This document shows, piece after piece, positions 1-9,495 of a DNA stretch of 64,000 bases. The position numbers and the translations under genes were made by a program. Numbering within the stretch: the stretch's first letter is position 1; each line of letters begins with the position of its first letter. Origin of the DNA: Amblyomma americanum (taxonomy: Eukaryota > Arthropoda > Arachnida > Ixodida > Ixodidae); NCBI RefSeq assembly GCF_052857255.1, contig NC_135505.1, positions 141,830,343 through 141,894,342 of the forward strand, given 5' to 3'. The notes beneath the pieces are model-generated. The model did no database searches, had not been told where the DNA came from, and saw nothing but the letters and a program-made list of their open reading frames with translations.

Positions 1-414
1 ATGCCGGACGTGGCGCTCATGTCGCTGCGACGCAGGCGCCCTATATTGTTAGTTAAGGTAACTAGGGAGGGTCACTTGGCGCGTCCCTCCTCGAGACAAA
101 GCCGTGGGAGGGTGCATCGCTGGAAAGAGAACCAAAAGGGACGTCGTGGATCAAAGTCCCCATAACGTGTGTTTATTTTTTCTTGTTTTTTAAACCCATA
201 GCAGTTATTGATGAGGATGCCCAGAGGACGCGATTGTGTTCGCGTGACAACATCCGAGCCTCGAGAATGGGAGTGGTGTGAAAAGGGAAGACCTGGCTAT
301 CAAGAAAATCGTAGTAATTGTATCACACTTGATCATCACCTCAACCGTGTCGTCAAGGGAAAAAAAGTGAACAAATGGCCTTCACGAAAGGCGAGGCTCA
401 GTAGCTGTCGCATT
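1..414. other. Unassigned sequence
   Basis: I see no supported gene or recognisable repeat here. Short open frames lack family resemblance and splice context. Confidence 0.5.
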
Positions 415-525
415 TCTCGGTAGATATACTTCAAGCGCACCATAAGGGAAATGAAGGATGAAGTGAAAGGAGAAAGGGAGGACCAGGTGCAGTCGTGGAC
501 GGCTCCGATATAACTTCGACCATCC
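415..525 (-). repeat. Decayed SINE fragment (3' half)
   Basis: Read on the - strand this carries the diverged end of the SINE seen complete at 60770-61087: a purine-rich stretch (reverse of the tccttccc-rich tail) and the block equivalent to ggtcgaaattattccgga. The tRNA-like head is missing. A related fragment follows at 640-775. Confidence 0.55.
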
Positions 526-639
526 CTCCTCCTTGGCACCTGCCAGCCAAAGCTTTAGACGGACGGCAGGATGAAGGGACATATTTTTCGAACATGGGAG
601 GTTCTCATGCTAAAGCTTTAAGAAAGCGGACAAGGCGCG

Positions 640-775
640 GATATACAGATCTTCTAATAATTCTGACCACACTGGTTTCTTTAACGTGTTGTGATATCGC
701 ACAGCACACTGCGATCTTTTGCATTGCACCTTTATCGAAAAGCAGCCTCCGTGGTCTGCGATTTCATTAAAAGTC
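640..775 (-). repeat. Decayed SINE fragment (middle part)
   Basis: It contains the diagnostic string tttaacgtg-ttgtgatatcgcacagcacac, matching the body of the SINEs at 1748-2030 and 60770-61087, but is strongly diverged and stops before the tRNA-like promoter boxes. It overlaps in content with the fragment at 415-525, so it is a separate copy. Confidence 0.55.
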
Positions 776-1747
776 CTTAAGGTAAGCATGCGAATTCCGC
801 AAAATACTGAAGGCTGAATTTCATCCCGTGTCCGTTAGATGACGCTGCCACGGCAGTAGCGAGCGCCCACAGCACATTTATAACTGACGCATAACCAACC
901 CCAGCCATCGCACAGTGTTTAATGCTTTGAAAGGACCTTTGTGGTGTCAATTTACTAAATTTGGCGACACACTTCGGCTATCTTATGCCTAATAATAGCG
1001 GTGTTAAATTTCATAGTGTAGTAATATGCATTCTGTTTGTATGACTGTGTGTAGTCTGTGTGCATCAGGGTGTACCGTGTATCGGCTATCACCGCTGTTT
1101 CTTTTCAACATACGGTGAGTAGCCAGGAATTTGTTTTCTTTTTCAAATGGGAAGTCATGTCGTCTCACGCCTAAGTTTCGGTTACGTTTTCCCTACGTCC
1201 CACACTATTACCAACAGCAGTTATCTCCCTCCCTTCTATTGAACCCCCGCTCTCTGATGCAAATATAAGGTGTTTTTTAATCTTTACAGGTTTTTATTTT
1301 AAAAACTATGACATATTCATTGGTGGGGTCTCTTGAGCTGGACTGTATAGCAAGACGGACATTATGCACCTCATACAGAGGAGAAATTAGACGATCAATT
1401 CACTTAAGTTAACCGAGAAACTTTTTATTCTTGATTTCAGGGGCAAAGGTTATATTGCGAAATTGATGGCCGTCAACATCGAAGGCGAACATTGTTCACA
1501 AATTTTCTTAATTGGCAATTTGATTTGAAATACCGAAGGTCAAAAATACTCATTTGAAACTTCTTTGAGGTGGCTTTACCGCATTACCTAATTATGAAAT
1601 GACGTAGTTGCGCGTCGTATCATCGCCGAAATCAAGTCAACTTCATCTGCAAATACACCAACTGCGCCTGTATTTTATATGTAAGAAGTGCGAGAGATGC
1701 CATTTTATAAGTATGCAAACCGGGAAAGCCAACTCAGTGAGCTTTAA
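776..1747. other. AT-rich unassigned sequence
   Basis: No coding frame with recognisable homology, no clear repeat boundaries and no splice signals that I can link to a gene. Confidence 0.5.
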
Positions 1748-2030
1748 TAATAATTTGTTTTGGGGGAAAGGAAATGGCGCAGTATCTGTCTCATATATCG
1801 TTGGACACCTGAACCGCGCCGTAAGGGAAAGGACAAGGGAGGGAGTGAAAGAAGAAGGGAAGAAGGAGGTGCCGTAGTGGAGGGCTCCGGAATAATTTCG
1901 ACCACCTGGGGATCTTTAACGTGCACTGACATCGCACAGCACACGGGCGCCTTAGCGTTTTTCCTCCATAAAAACGCAGCCGCCGCGGTCGGGTTCGAAC
2001 CCGGGAACTCCGGATCAGTAGTCGAGCGTT
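1748..2030 (-). repeat. tRNA-derived SINE (Ruka-like), near full length
   Basis: On the - strand the order is tRNA-like head, B box gggttcgaaccc, the block gtgctgtgcgatgtcagtg, the block ggtggtcgaaattattccgg and a pyrimidine-rich 3' part. It matches the + strand copy at 60770-61087 almost base for base, which defines the family. The 5' end is cut a few bases into the tRNA head near 2030. The resemblance to the tick SINE family Ruka is from memory of that family. Confidence 0.85.
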
Positions 2031-2530
2031 CAAATGCATATTTTTGGCGTTCGATATTTCGAACAACATAGCGGATGAAGAAAATCTATAACGCAGCTGA
2101 CTTTCAATGAGCACGGCCATCAATTTCGCAATATTACATTGCCCCTGAAATTAAATATAATGAAGCTTCTTGGCAAATTTTAGTTAATTATTCATTTAAT
2201 TATTTATGTATATGAGGTACACAATCTCCGTCCTGCTGTACACTACAGCTCAGCACACCGCAAAGGCACATCTCTCACAGCTTTTAAAAAATAAATCTTT
2301 AAAGGTTAAAAACAATCACCATGTATCGTCTATCCTAAGCTATCGTGCCCGACTTTTCTTTCCCTCCCTCCCTCAGTCCGGATACCAGACGCCAAATTTG
2401 TTTTCTCGCACATAAATAATTTCACTATAGCAATCTCTAATAATCAAAATTGTTATGCTGTCACTTGAAGTGTGCAGTCACAAAGCTGATCTGAGCATTT
2501 TCTCGCAGCACATGCTCTCGAATCTAAGCC
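2031..2530. other. Unassigned AT-rich sequence
   Basis: Between a SINE and the Penelope-like element; no supported gene. Confidence 0.5.
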
Positions 2531-2616
2531 TTCCATAATACAACATTTTGGGTGAGTTGGTTACCTACATTCATTATTACAGCGCAAAGACGGCACAGAA
2601 CAAGAAGGGGACACAA
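2531..2616 (-). repeat. Penelope-like terminal direct repeat, 3' copy
   Basis: Starts ttccataatacaacatttt and ends gaaggggacacaa on the + strand; the same 86 bp recurs at 5128-5213 in the same orientation. Confidence 0.9.
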
Positions 2617-2750
2617 CAGCGCTGCAACTAAGTTTTATTCGAGACCAGTAGGGTTTTTTATACCACCTGGTGATCAAAACAGGAAAAAAACATACAAGAA
2701 TAGCTGTAGGCATGCGCAAGGGTACAAGAACGGCGGTTATCCGGCACGTG

Positions 2751-5243
2751 TTAGATTTCACATTCTAGATATTTCATCTCTTTCTGGGACAATGCCACGG
2801 ATGGTGCGCTTATGCACTCGTCCTGCAGTCTTATAATCATAGCAGCTTCTATTATTTCTCTTGTTAGTGTGTCTCGGTGTTTCCCTATGACACTGCATTG
2901 CCTGTACATCGGTTCGCATTTATCCTCGCTGTCATCTGCGCTGCAGTCCCTGCAATGTTTGGCTACGTGGCCTGAAGTAGCCACACGTGCGACATTGTCA
3001 CTGTGCTCTTTTAGCCTTTTGTTGAGACAGCGGCCAGTCTGCCCGATATATTTTTTCCCACAGGACATGGGCAGTGAATATACCACACCTTCTTTACAGG
3101 GGACAAAATGATCCCCGTGCTTAACTTTACACCTGCGCGTTTCGTTAGTCGTGCAGTTAACTTTTTTGCACAAGCTGGAAAGCTTTTCCGGCGCTGAAAA
3201 TACTACGTCAACGCCTGCCCTACTTCCAATTTTTCGGAGGTTGTGCGACACCTGATGGAGATAAGGCAAAACAACAACCTTTCTTATTTCCCTTTGCCTA
3301 ACCGGTTCGCTAGTGTGGCGAGGTCTCAGATTTTTTAGCTGCTTTTCTGCCACTGACACTAGTACATCGGACGGATAACCAGCCATCGTAAGGCGATCAA
3401 CTTGTTTCGCAAAGCTTAGTTCCATACTATGCTGGCAACACTTCTTTAAAACATTATTAAAAACAGAATGAATAATGGCCCTTTTTACAAGTTTCGAATG
3501 GGCTGATGCATATGGCAGGATGGGTTTTTTTGCCCGAGGCTCGTACGACCAACACACATGGGACGGAGTGAAATGAAGGGCGAGATCTAAGAACCTGATA
3601 GAATCATTAAGTGGGGTTTCATGTGTTAAAACCAGTGGTTTAAGACACTCTGTGAATACTGAATGAATATTTAAGAACTGCTGCTCAAAACTGAGGTTGT
3701 CATTCTGTACTAACACAAAGTAATCGTCAACAAATCTAAAAATGCGGCACACACAGAACCCTTCCAAACGATCTTGCAGTGTTTTGTCACGCAAGGCCAA
3801 AAACATATCGCTAAGAACCGGGGCTAGGCACGAACCAATACATATCCCGTCCTTCTGAATGTACATATCCCCATTCCATTCTACAAAAGTCGAACAAAGA
3901 TAAAACGATAACAATTCTAGGAAGGCATCGGCGGAAATTCCGCACTCGTTTTGGAAGGCTATAACACCATGCTTTTCGATGTGCTTATTTACAGCTGACA
4001 AGATTTCCGCCTGGGGAATTGTGTAATATAAGTCTTTTACGTCGACTGAAAATATCTGCAGCTTTTTATCGTGATCCCATCCTTTTAGGAAGGTGATTAC
4101 TTCGTCAGAATTTCTTATTCTAAAAGGGTCATCAATCGTTAAAACGTTGAGTTTCTGTTGCAAGTATTTTGCGACGTGCTTCTGCCATGTCCCTGCTTCT
4201 GAAACTATTGCACGGAACGGCCAGTTGGGTTTATGGGTCTTTGCAGAGAAAAAAATCTCAAGGTTGCTCTTGTGGCAGTTCTCAATCATACTCGACAACT
4301 TGTTTAAATTCAACTTGTTGGTTAGCTTCTTTGCTTGGCTCTTAATTTTCGACATTTTTACATCATTGCGCTTGTCAAAAACAGCAAGGACGCTGTCTAT
4401 TGCTTTTGACATGTACAAATCTCTGGTTAAAACAACAAAACCTCCATCCTTGTCTGCAGGAAGAAGAGACAGCGAGTTATCTTTCATCCAATTAACTGTT
4501 TTGAACAAGGGAAGCTTCCTGCCTGCCTGTCTGTACTTTGCTAAAACGTCGACACCTTCAGAGATGCAACGGTCTGCTTCGGTCTTCTCCGCGCGTCGGG
4601 AAACTTGTTTCACCATAGCCAAGAGCTCCGGTCTCGATGCTTTTGGCTCGACCGCAAACTTGGGCCCCCGGCCAAGGACTTGCCTGATGTTGTCGGGAAG
4701 GGAGATGCCCTCCATGACGTGGATTCGTTGCCCGGTAACTGGAGTCCTCTTAGGAAGAAGTGCACGAAGCGCTGGGAGGGTCTGTTGCCAAAGGAACTCG
4801 GTGGTGCGGTCAATGGACCGTGATAAATGGTGCCACTGTGCATTCGAATGTTCTGGCCCAGCATGGAACTGTACCAAAACCTTCAAGCGCTCCTTGTGCG
4901 CTCGCACTTGCTGAAGCCATTCAGACCTGAGAATCTTGCAGAGTCTTCTCCCATGGCTAGCTGAAGGTTGTACGCCGCCAAATAAGGCTGATACATCAGG
5001 TGGCAGGATTCTCTTGCGAACGCAAAACCCGAGTGAACGTGCTCGGCAAGCCGCCGCGGCGACTACTGGTATCACTTGAAAGAGATCAGGAACACATGTA
5101 AAAGAGCCCTTTGTACTAGAAATAAAGTTCCATAATACAACATTTTGGGCGAGTTGGTTACCTACATTCATTATTACAGCGCAAAGACGGCACAGAACAA
5201 GAAGGGGACACAAGCCTTCCGTTTTTTCGCTTGCAGCCAGCAC
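2751..5243 (-). CDS. Penelope-like reverse transcriptase with GIY-YIG endonuclease
   Basis: An uninterrupted 830-codon frame. Around residue 335 it has KTHKP, the finger motif typical of Penelope-like RTs. Motif A (SVDVKDLYYTIP) is near residue 400, with its catalytic Asp. The catalytic pair of motif C (FRFVDDYF) is near residues 504-505. The C-terminus holds a GIY-YIG nuclease (residues about 720-751: VVYSLP, KKYIGQTGR, RLKEH), with a following Cys/His cluster (HCRDC). This order is diagnostic of endonuclease-positive Penelope-like elements, which use the nuclease to nick target DNA and the RT to prime there. The first roughly 40 codons run through the 5' terminal repeat, so the biological start may be a later Met, for example residue 25. 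No stop or frameshift is visible, so this copy could still be active. Confidence 0.92.
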   Translation of the reverse strand: MLAASEKTEGLCPLLVLCRLCAVIMNVGNQLAQNVVLWNFISSTKGSFTCVPDLFQVIPVVAAAACRARSLGFCVRKRILPPDVSALFGGVQPSASHGRRLCKILRSEWLQQVRAHKERLKVLVQFHAGPEHSNAQWHHLSRSIDRTTEFLWQQTLPALRALLPKRTPVTGQRIHVMEGISLPDNIRQVLGRGPKFAVEPKASRPELLAMVKQVSRRAEKTEADRCISEGVDVLAKYRQAGRKLPLFKTVNWMKDNSLSLLPADKDGGFVVLTRDLYMSKAIDSVLAVFDKRNDVKMSKIKSQAKKLTNKLNLNKLSSMIENCHKSNLEIFFSAKTHKPNWPFRAIVSEAGTWQKHVAKYLQQKLNVLTIDDPFRIRNSDEVITFLKGWDHDKKLQIFSVDVKDLYYTIPQAEILSAVNKHIEKHGVIAFQNECGISADAFLELLSFYLCSTFVEWNGDMYIQKDGICIGSCLAPVLSDMFLALRDKTLQDRLEGFCVCRIFRFVDDYFVLVQNDNLSFEQQFLNIHSVFTECLKPLVLTHETPLNDSIRFLDLALHFTPSHVCWSYEPRAKKPILPYASAHSKLVKRAIIHSVFNNVLKKCCQHSMELSFAKQVDRLTMAGYPSDVLVSVAEKQLKNLRPRHTSEPVRQREIRKVVVLPYLHQVSHNLRKIGSRAGVDVVFSAPEKLSSLCKKVNCTTNETRRCKVKHGDHFVPCKEGVVYSLPMSCGKKYIGQTGRCLNKRLKEHSDNVARVATSGHVAKHCRDCSADDSEDKCEPMYRQCSVIGKHRDTLTREIIEAAMIIRLQDECISAPSVALSQKEMKYLECEI
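5128..5213 (-). repeat. Penelope-like terminal direct repeat, 5' copy
   Basis: 86-bp partner of 2531-2616. It is translated in frame with the RT/endonuclease frame, contributing its extreme N-terminus. Confidence 0.9.
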
Positions 5244-5780
5244 CTAATCACGGATAAAATAATTTCCAAAAACCCAAAACTATCCATCGCTACTTTCCGG
5301 CAATTTCGTTCTTTAATTAGTGTAATCACTAGCGGTGATACACTACATGAGATCTTAATCCTATTCTTTCCTCACGACGATGGCATCGCTTGAAAATGCC
5401 AGACAAAGCCGCTTTCGCATAGCAATTCTTAAGAACTCATGCGCTGAGTCGTTCTGAACGCCTTCGGATTCACGTGCGTGATATGCGGCCTTAGAGAGAC
5501 GCTACGCGGCATTTTGACGCCAAGGAGCGAGAATCGGACGTTCACTAGATATAACAAAGAAACAGGGCAAATTTTCTTAGTATCGTGGATGGAAAATGGA
5601 AAAATCTAGAGCCACTGACATAAGAATTCATACATGTGTGATCGATTATTTCCGACGCAGAAATGTACTGCGACGAATATGCTATGCAAATTCTGACGGA
5701 GGTGGGCCCGTACAAACCCAGAAAATTTAGTTACGCACATCTAGTTCGCACGGCGGCCACCACTCCTTCTATGGCGCTGG
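5244..5780. other. Unassigned sequence between two Penelope-like elements
   Basis: No gene recognised. It may contain decayed 5' parts of the element whose end starts near 5785, but I cannot align them by eye. Confidence 0.4.
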
Positions 5781-5784
5781 CGAG

Positions 5785-6051
5785 AACTTTGAAAGGCGTT
5801 TAAAAGAACACATCAAGGGCATGGAAAACAAGAAAGTTGTTCGCAACGCGTTTGCGGTGCTCGTCGCATCGGCAGAACATTTAATCTGCTGGGAAAAGGC
5901 TTCCTTCATCGCCAAGGGAAGAATCGCCCTTTCACAGCAATACTTTGAGTCACTGAGGATTCAGTCCGCAAACAATACACTTAATCGCAAAGAAGGTAAT
6001 CTCCAACCAGCGTATGCGAGATGCCTTGGACGCTTATTGAACCGTATTTAA
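5785..6051 (+). pseudogene. C-terminal fragment of a second Penelope-like endonuclease
   Basis: An open frame reads ERRLKEHIKG, then a Trp-Glu context (ICWEKASFIAK), SLRIQS, then NRKEGNLQPAYARCLGRLL before a stop at 6051. RLKEH plus the Trp-Glu, IQS and LNR-EGNL-Y pattern is the usual tail of GIY-YIG nucleases in Penelope-like elements. The RT and the start of the nuclease are missing, so it is a 5'-truncated remnant. It is on the opposite strand to the 2.5-5.2 kb element and belongs to a different lineage, because that protein ends without this tail. Confidence 0.75.
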
Positions 6052-6067
6052 ACTACTGTCCCCAGTC

Positions 6068-6118
6068 GCCCCTGAAGAAGGAGCCGAGCCAGCTCCGAAA
6101 CGTTGGGTTTTAAAGTCT
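6068..6118 (+). ncRNA. Hammerhead-ribozyme-like motif in the Penelope-like 3' UTR
   Basis: 17 nt after the stop codon comes CTGAAGA (6072-6078), a 5-bp stem ggagc/gctcc (6080-6084 with 6092-6096) with a 7-nt loop, then GAAAC (6097-6101). This is the CUGANGA / stem II / GAAA core order of hammerhead ribozymes, and such ribozymes are known in Penelope-like elements. One extra A (6079) sits between the core and stem II. Stem III (cgtt with aaag, before a possible GTC at 6115-6117) is weak, and stem I is not evident. It may be a degenerate or inactive version. Confidence 0.4.
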
Positions 6119-6249
6119 TTGGTTTACCATAAGTCATCAAACCCAAACAGACAGGCAAATCTGTCAGCATATTTAGTTTTTAGAATTAAGATCGAACTCG
6201 AAGCTGAACCCATCTCTAAGCAGCAACCAATGACATCATATCCGCTAGA

Positions 6250-6677
6250 GAAAATTGTTGTTATGAGTATCGGCTCTAAACGATGTAGGGTGGCCAACCT
6301 TTGAAGCTCGCGAGGCAAAAGGCAAGACTTATAGGTGGTGTTCGAGACTCGCCGCAATATACCTAGAAGTTCAGATCGCGCTTGTCGTCGACGAAGAGAG
6401 GCCGTAAGATTGCATGTTTAGCCTGAGAAACGAAGCGACAAAGGCATCTGTCTTTCTTAGAAAGAAGCGAACGGGATTACATTATATTCGACTCCTTTAC
6501 CTCCGTTGCGTAGAGACAGAGGCAATGACATTTTATTTTATAAGGCATCGTATTACAGACTGTGCTTCACGCCTTGGAGTTACTAAACTGTGAAGTAGAA
6601 TGAAAGCCACCAATTCCGGTTCAGGCAAGCAGCTCTGTAAGTTTTATGGTTCTACGAAGTCGCGGCGTATAAGGCCC
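6250..6677 (+). promoter_or_regulatory. Distal upstream region of lipocalin gene 1, duplicated at gene 2
   Basis: Shares ordered blocks with 42240-42660 upstream of gene 2: tgtagggtgg-caac, gagaaacgaagcgaca, gcaatgacatt and a gcagctctgta block. It is continuous with 8947-9378 once the LINE at 6689-8935 is removed. It therefore belongs to the duplicated gene unit rather than to a repeat. No regulatory sites are assigned. Confidence 0.65.
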
Positions 6678-6688
6678 ATCTCTATCTG
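6678..6688 (+). repeat. Target-site duplication, left copy
   Basis: atctctatctg occurs here and again at 8936-8946, exactly flanking the LINE fragment. Because the LINE tail is itself made of tatc/tctat units, part of the match could be tail sequence. Confidence 0.65.
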
Positions 6689-8935
6689 CTGAAGTGGTCT
6701 TGATACTCAAGCCAGGCAAGAAACTGCACACAGAAAACCTCCGACCGATCTCGCTTACGTCATGCCTGGGAAAACTATACGAACGAGTCGTAACGCAGAG
6801 ACTTCAACACTACATGGAAGACAACGAACTATTCCCTCACAGCATGTTCGGGTTTAGAGCAAAATTATCAACTCAAGACGTACACCTTCAATTATATCAA
6901 GAAGTACTTCGGAACGTTCCTAGGGACGGAGTAAATGCAACAACGGCCTTGGACATCAAAGGGGCTTTAGACAATGGGAGCCAAGAAGCAATCCTTAGAA
7001 GCCTGGACGACCTGAACTGCGAGCGGAGGATTCAGAGCTACGTAAAAGCCTTCCTATCAAACAGAACTGCAACCATCGGTATAGGAGAACTTCGGTCAGA
7101 GAAGTTTCGAATGCCTAACAAGGGAACACCTTAAGGGTCGGTCATCTCGCCCACGCTATTCAACGTGGCCATGATCAGACCGGCGAAGCTACTAAAATAA
7201 ATCGACGGCATACACCATGTCATTTATGGCGACGACATCACCATATGGACTAGTACTGGCTAACTCGGCGAGAAAGAGGATAGGCTACAAGAAGCGGCCA
7301 CCTGCGTGGAAAACTACGCCAAAGCAAGAGGGTTAGCGTGCTCAACCGAAAAACCTGAGCTCCTGCTGGTGTGGAGAGGAAAACAGAGCCGAACAGTCCC
7401 TACCAGTAAAGAGCTTCGACTAAAAGTCTACCTCGAAGGAGAACCAATACCAGAGAAGACACTCATACGAGACCTAGGGATGTGGATACAGTCAAATCAA
7501 CGCTGTACTCATACCCTTGCGCTATTAAAGGCATCTACGCTCCAAGTGGCCCGCATGATTACGCGCATCCCACATAGACGCCATGGCATGCGCGAAGACA
7601 CACTCAAGCTGGTCAGGAACCTAGTGGTCAGCCGGGAAGTCTCCCGTACTAAAACCATATCAAGAGTGAAATACAACAGGCGGAAACGATTTTACGCAAA
7701 ACGTATAAAATCGCGCTTCGACTACCCCACAACACCTCTACTGAAAAGCTCTTAGCCGTGGGACTGCACAACACGTTCGAAGAACTACGGCAAGCGCAGC
7801 ACGTCGCCCAAAGGCGCAGACTGGAGCAGACCCCCACCGGCAGAATTCTCTTAAATAAACTGGGCTACACCGAGCAAATTCGGGAAATATAGCGAACCGA
7901 AACGATCCCCGATGAGTACCGCAGCGCGCTCAGGGTGGCACCTGTACCAAGAAATATGGACCCCAACCTCCACAACGACCGCAGAGAGGCAAGGGCCGAC
8001 CGCTTACAGAAAACACACGCATCCCAGGATACAACAGTGTAAGTGGACGCTGCCTCATACGCCATGACCAGGGGACAAGACACCAACAACGAAGTGGCAA
8101 CTGCAGTCAGCTCGGAATTACACGAGATTACCAGCGCCTCATTGCAAGACTGCACGATAGCCGAGGCTGAAGAGGCGGTCGTCGCTCTAGCGGCAGCGGA
8201 GGGCTATCGGATTGGTCGGTCACCGACAATTCTTACTGACTCACAAGCAGCCTGCCGCAACTATCTTTGCGGCAGAGTCGGTCACAGAGCGCTCCGCATA
8301 CTCCGCTCTGTAGACTGCAATACACAACAGACGGATGCAGAACCGATCAAACATAAGATCACCTGAGTACCGGGGCACACGGGGGTGGCAGGAAACCAAG
8401 AGGCGGACCGGACAGCTCGAGGATGCACTAACTACCGAGCATCCAACGTCCACGACCTTCAGGAGTCCCTGCCAGTACCTCAGGAATACTCGGCCATACT
8501 AAACAACTACAAAGGCAGCAGGATGCGGTACCCACCACCCCACAAATCCTTAAACAGAGAAGAGGCTGTCACATGGAGACAACTACAAACGGGGTAGTAT
8601 CCAAACCTAAACACACGAAGTAAAATCCACCCCACAGTTTATGAAAACAAGTGTCCGTGGCGCCATGAAAAACCTACACTATATCAGATAACATGGGCAT
8701 GTCAAAAAGTCGACATCGTTCCAATTATACCAAACCCAAGTGCGGAGCAATGGGAGGGTATGCTCTCCAGCGACTGCCGCGATGACCAGATCGGTCTGAC
8801 ACGGCGCGCTCAGCTGACGGCAGCATCCAGCGGATGCCCCGGAATAGGGGCAACCGACCGTTGCGGACAGGGACTCATCTGGACCGCATACAAGCACTTG
8901 CGCTCGAGCTGTATAAGCTTATCCTATCCTATTCT
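6689..8935 (+). pseudogene. 5'-truncated I/R1-like LINE with RT and RNase H, inactivated
   Basis: Translation starts in the middle of RT (VVLILKPGKK, then LRPISLTSCLGKLYE), passes HHVIYGDDITIW (the catalytic DD of motif C), and reaches an RNase H domain near 8040-8440 (VDAASYA, LTDSQAACRNYL, VPGHTGVAGNQEADRTARG). It ends with a Cys/His knuckle-like segment (CPWRHEKPTLYQITWAC) and a tail of tatcc/tctat units instead of poly(A). RT plus RNase H without an upstream endonuclease fits a 5'-truncated I- or R1-group LINE. Stops at about 7132 and 7198 and elsewhere, plus frameshifts, kill the frame. It is inserted into the upstream region of lipocalin gene 1. Confidence 0.88.
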
Positions 8936-8946
8936 ATCTCTATCTG
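8936..8946 (+). repeat. Target-site duplication, right copy
   Basis: Second copy of atctctatctg flanking the LINE; the sequence continues ctgaaccgaa, matching ctgaagccaa in the uninterrupted region upstream of gene 2. Confidence 0.65.
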
Positions 8947-9378
8947 AACCGAAACTAAGCCGCCCGTAACTCATCTTTGGCGGTGTTAATGCCCTTTAAA
9001 AAATGAGAATGCCTGTCTCTTTTACATCTGTTTGCTGCAACCGCTGCTGTGCACGTGGTCTGCCAGGATGCAGCACGTACTGAACGGTTAACGAAAGCTC
9101 CAGCAAATCTTATGCGATGAGCTTGACAACCAAATTTTTATTGATGATTCGCAGTCAGTAACGACAAGTGAGCTCGGAACATAAAAACCCTGTTCTCTTG
9201 CATGCGTAGTCAAGGTGGAATTTGCGATCACTGCTTAGACGTGGAGTGCATATAGCAAAACTAGCTTTCCTTATTAGCCTACGGGCTATCTGTGTGTACG
9301 TCGTCGAACGTCTTAGGCAAACGCAACACAGAAAAAAACAAGTTTCATCCAGCTGCAGCTACCACTAACGAAGTGGCA
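8947..9378 (+). promoter_or_regulatory. Promoter and 5' UTR of lipocalin gene 1
   Basis: Aligns by eye with 42690-43073 before gene 2: the ctgtgcacgtg block, ggttaac-aaagc, cttatgcg, acgaca and GAGCTCGG (9170-9177 versus 42915-42922). The AT-rich string acataaaaa (9179-9187) sits where gene 2 has TATAAATA, so it is the likely TATA element, weaker than that of gene 2. It lies about 200 bp before the ATG. Promoter conservation suggests shared, probably salivary, regulation; this is inference. Confidence 0.6.
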
Positions 9379-9495
9379 ATGACCTTCGCATGGTTTGCCC
9401 TATTTAGTGCTTTCCTGTGTCTTCATGCAGTCGCGTTTATGGCAACCCCGTGGGCAGACGAAGGAAGGTTTGGCAACTATCAGAAGGCCAGAAAG
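9379..9495 (+). CDS. Lipocalin gene 1, coding exon 1
   Basis: 39 codons: signal peptide (MTFAWFALFSAFLCLHAVAF) plus the mature N-terminus. ATG at 9379 is chosen because it places the signal peptide at the start and matches the paralogue's start. The donor AAG|gtgaag is phase 0. Confidence 0.92.

Larger units (their letters stand above)
2531..5213 (-). mobile_element. Penelope-like retroelement bounded by 86-bp direct repeats
   Basis: Two 86-bp direct repeats (2531-2616 and 5128-5213) that differ at a single base that I can see (ggtgag versus ggcgag) bracket a long - strand frame encoding RT plus GIY-YIG. Direct terminal repeats of this sort are the pseudo-LTR arrangement known for Penelope-like elements. 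A - strand AATAAA lies at 2634-2639, between the stop codon and the 3' repeat. The near identity of the repeats suggests a recent insertion. The flanks do not show an obvious target-site duplication. Confidence 0.9.

Noticed and set aside
4093..4914. 273-codon frame on the + strand
   Set aside because: Fully antisense to the Penelope-like RT frame, with no motifs; a shadow of its codon composition.
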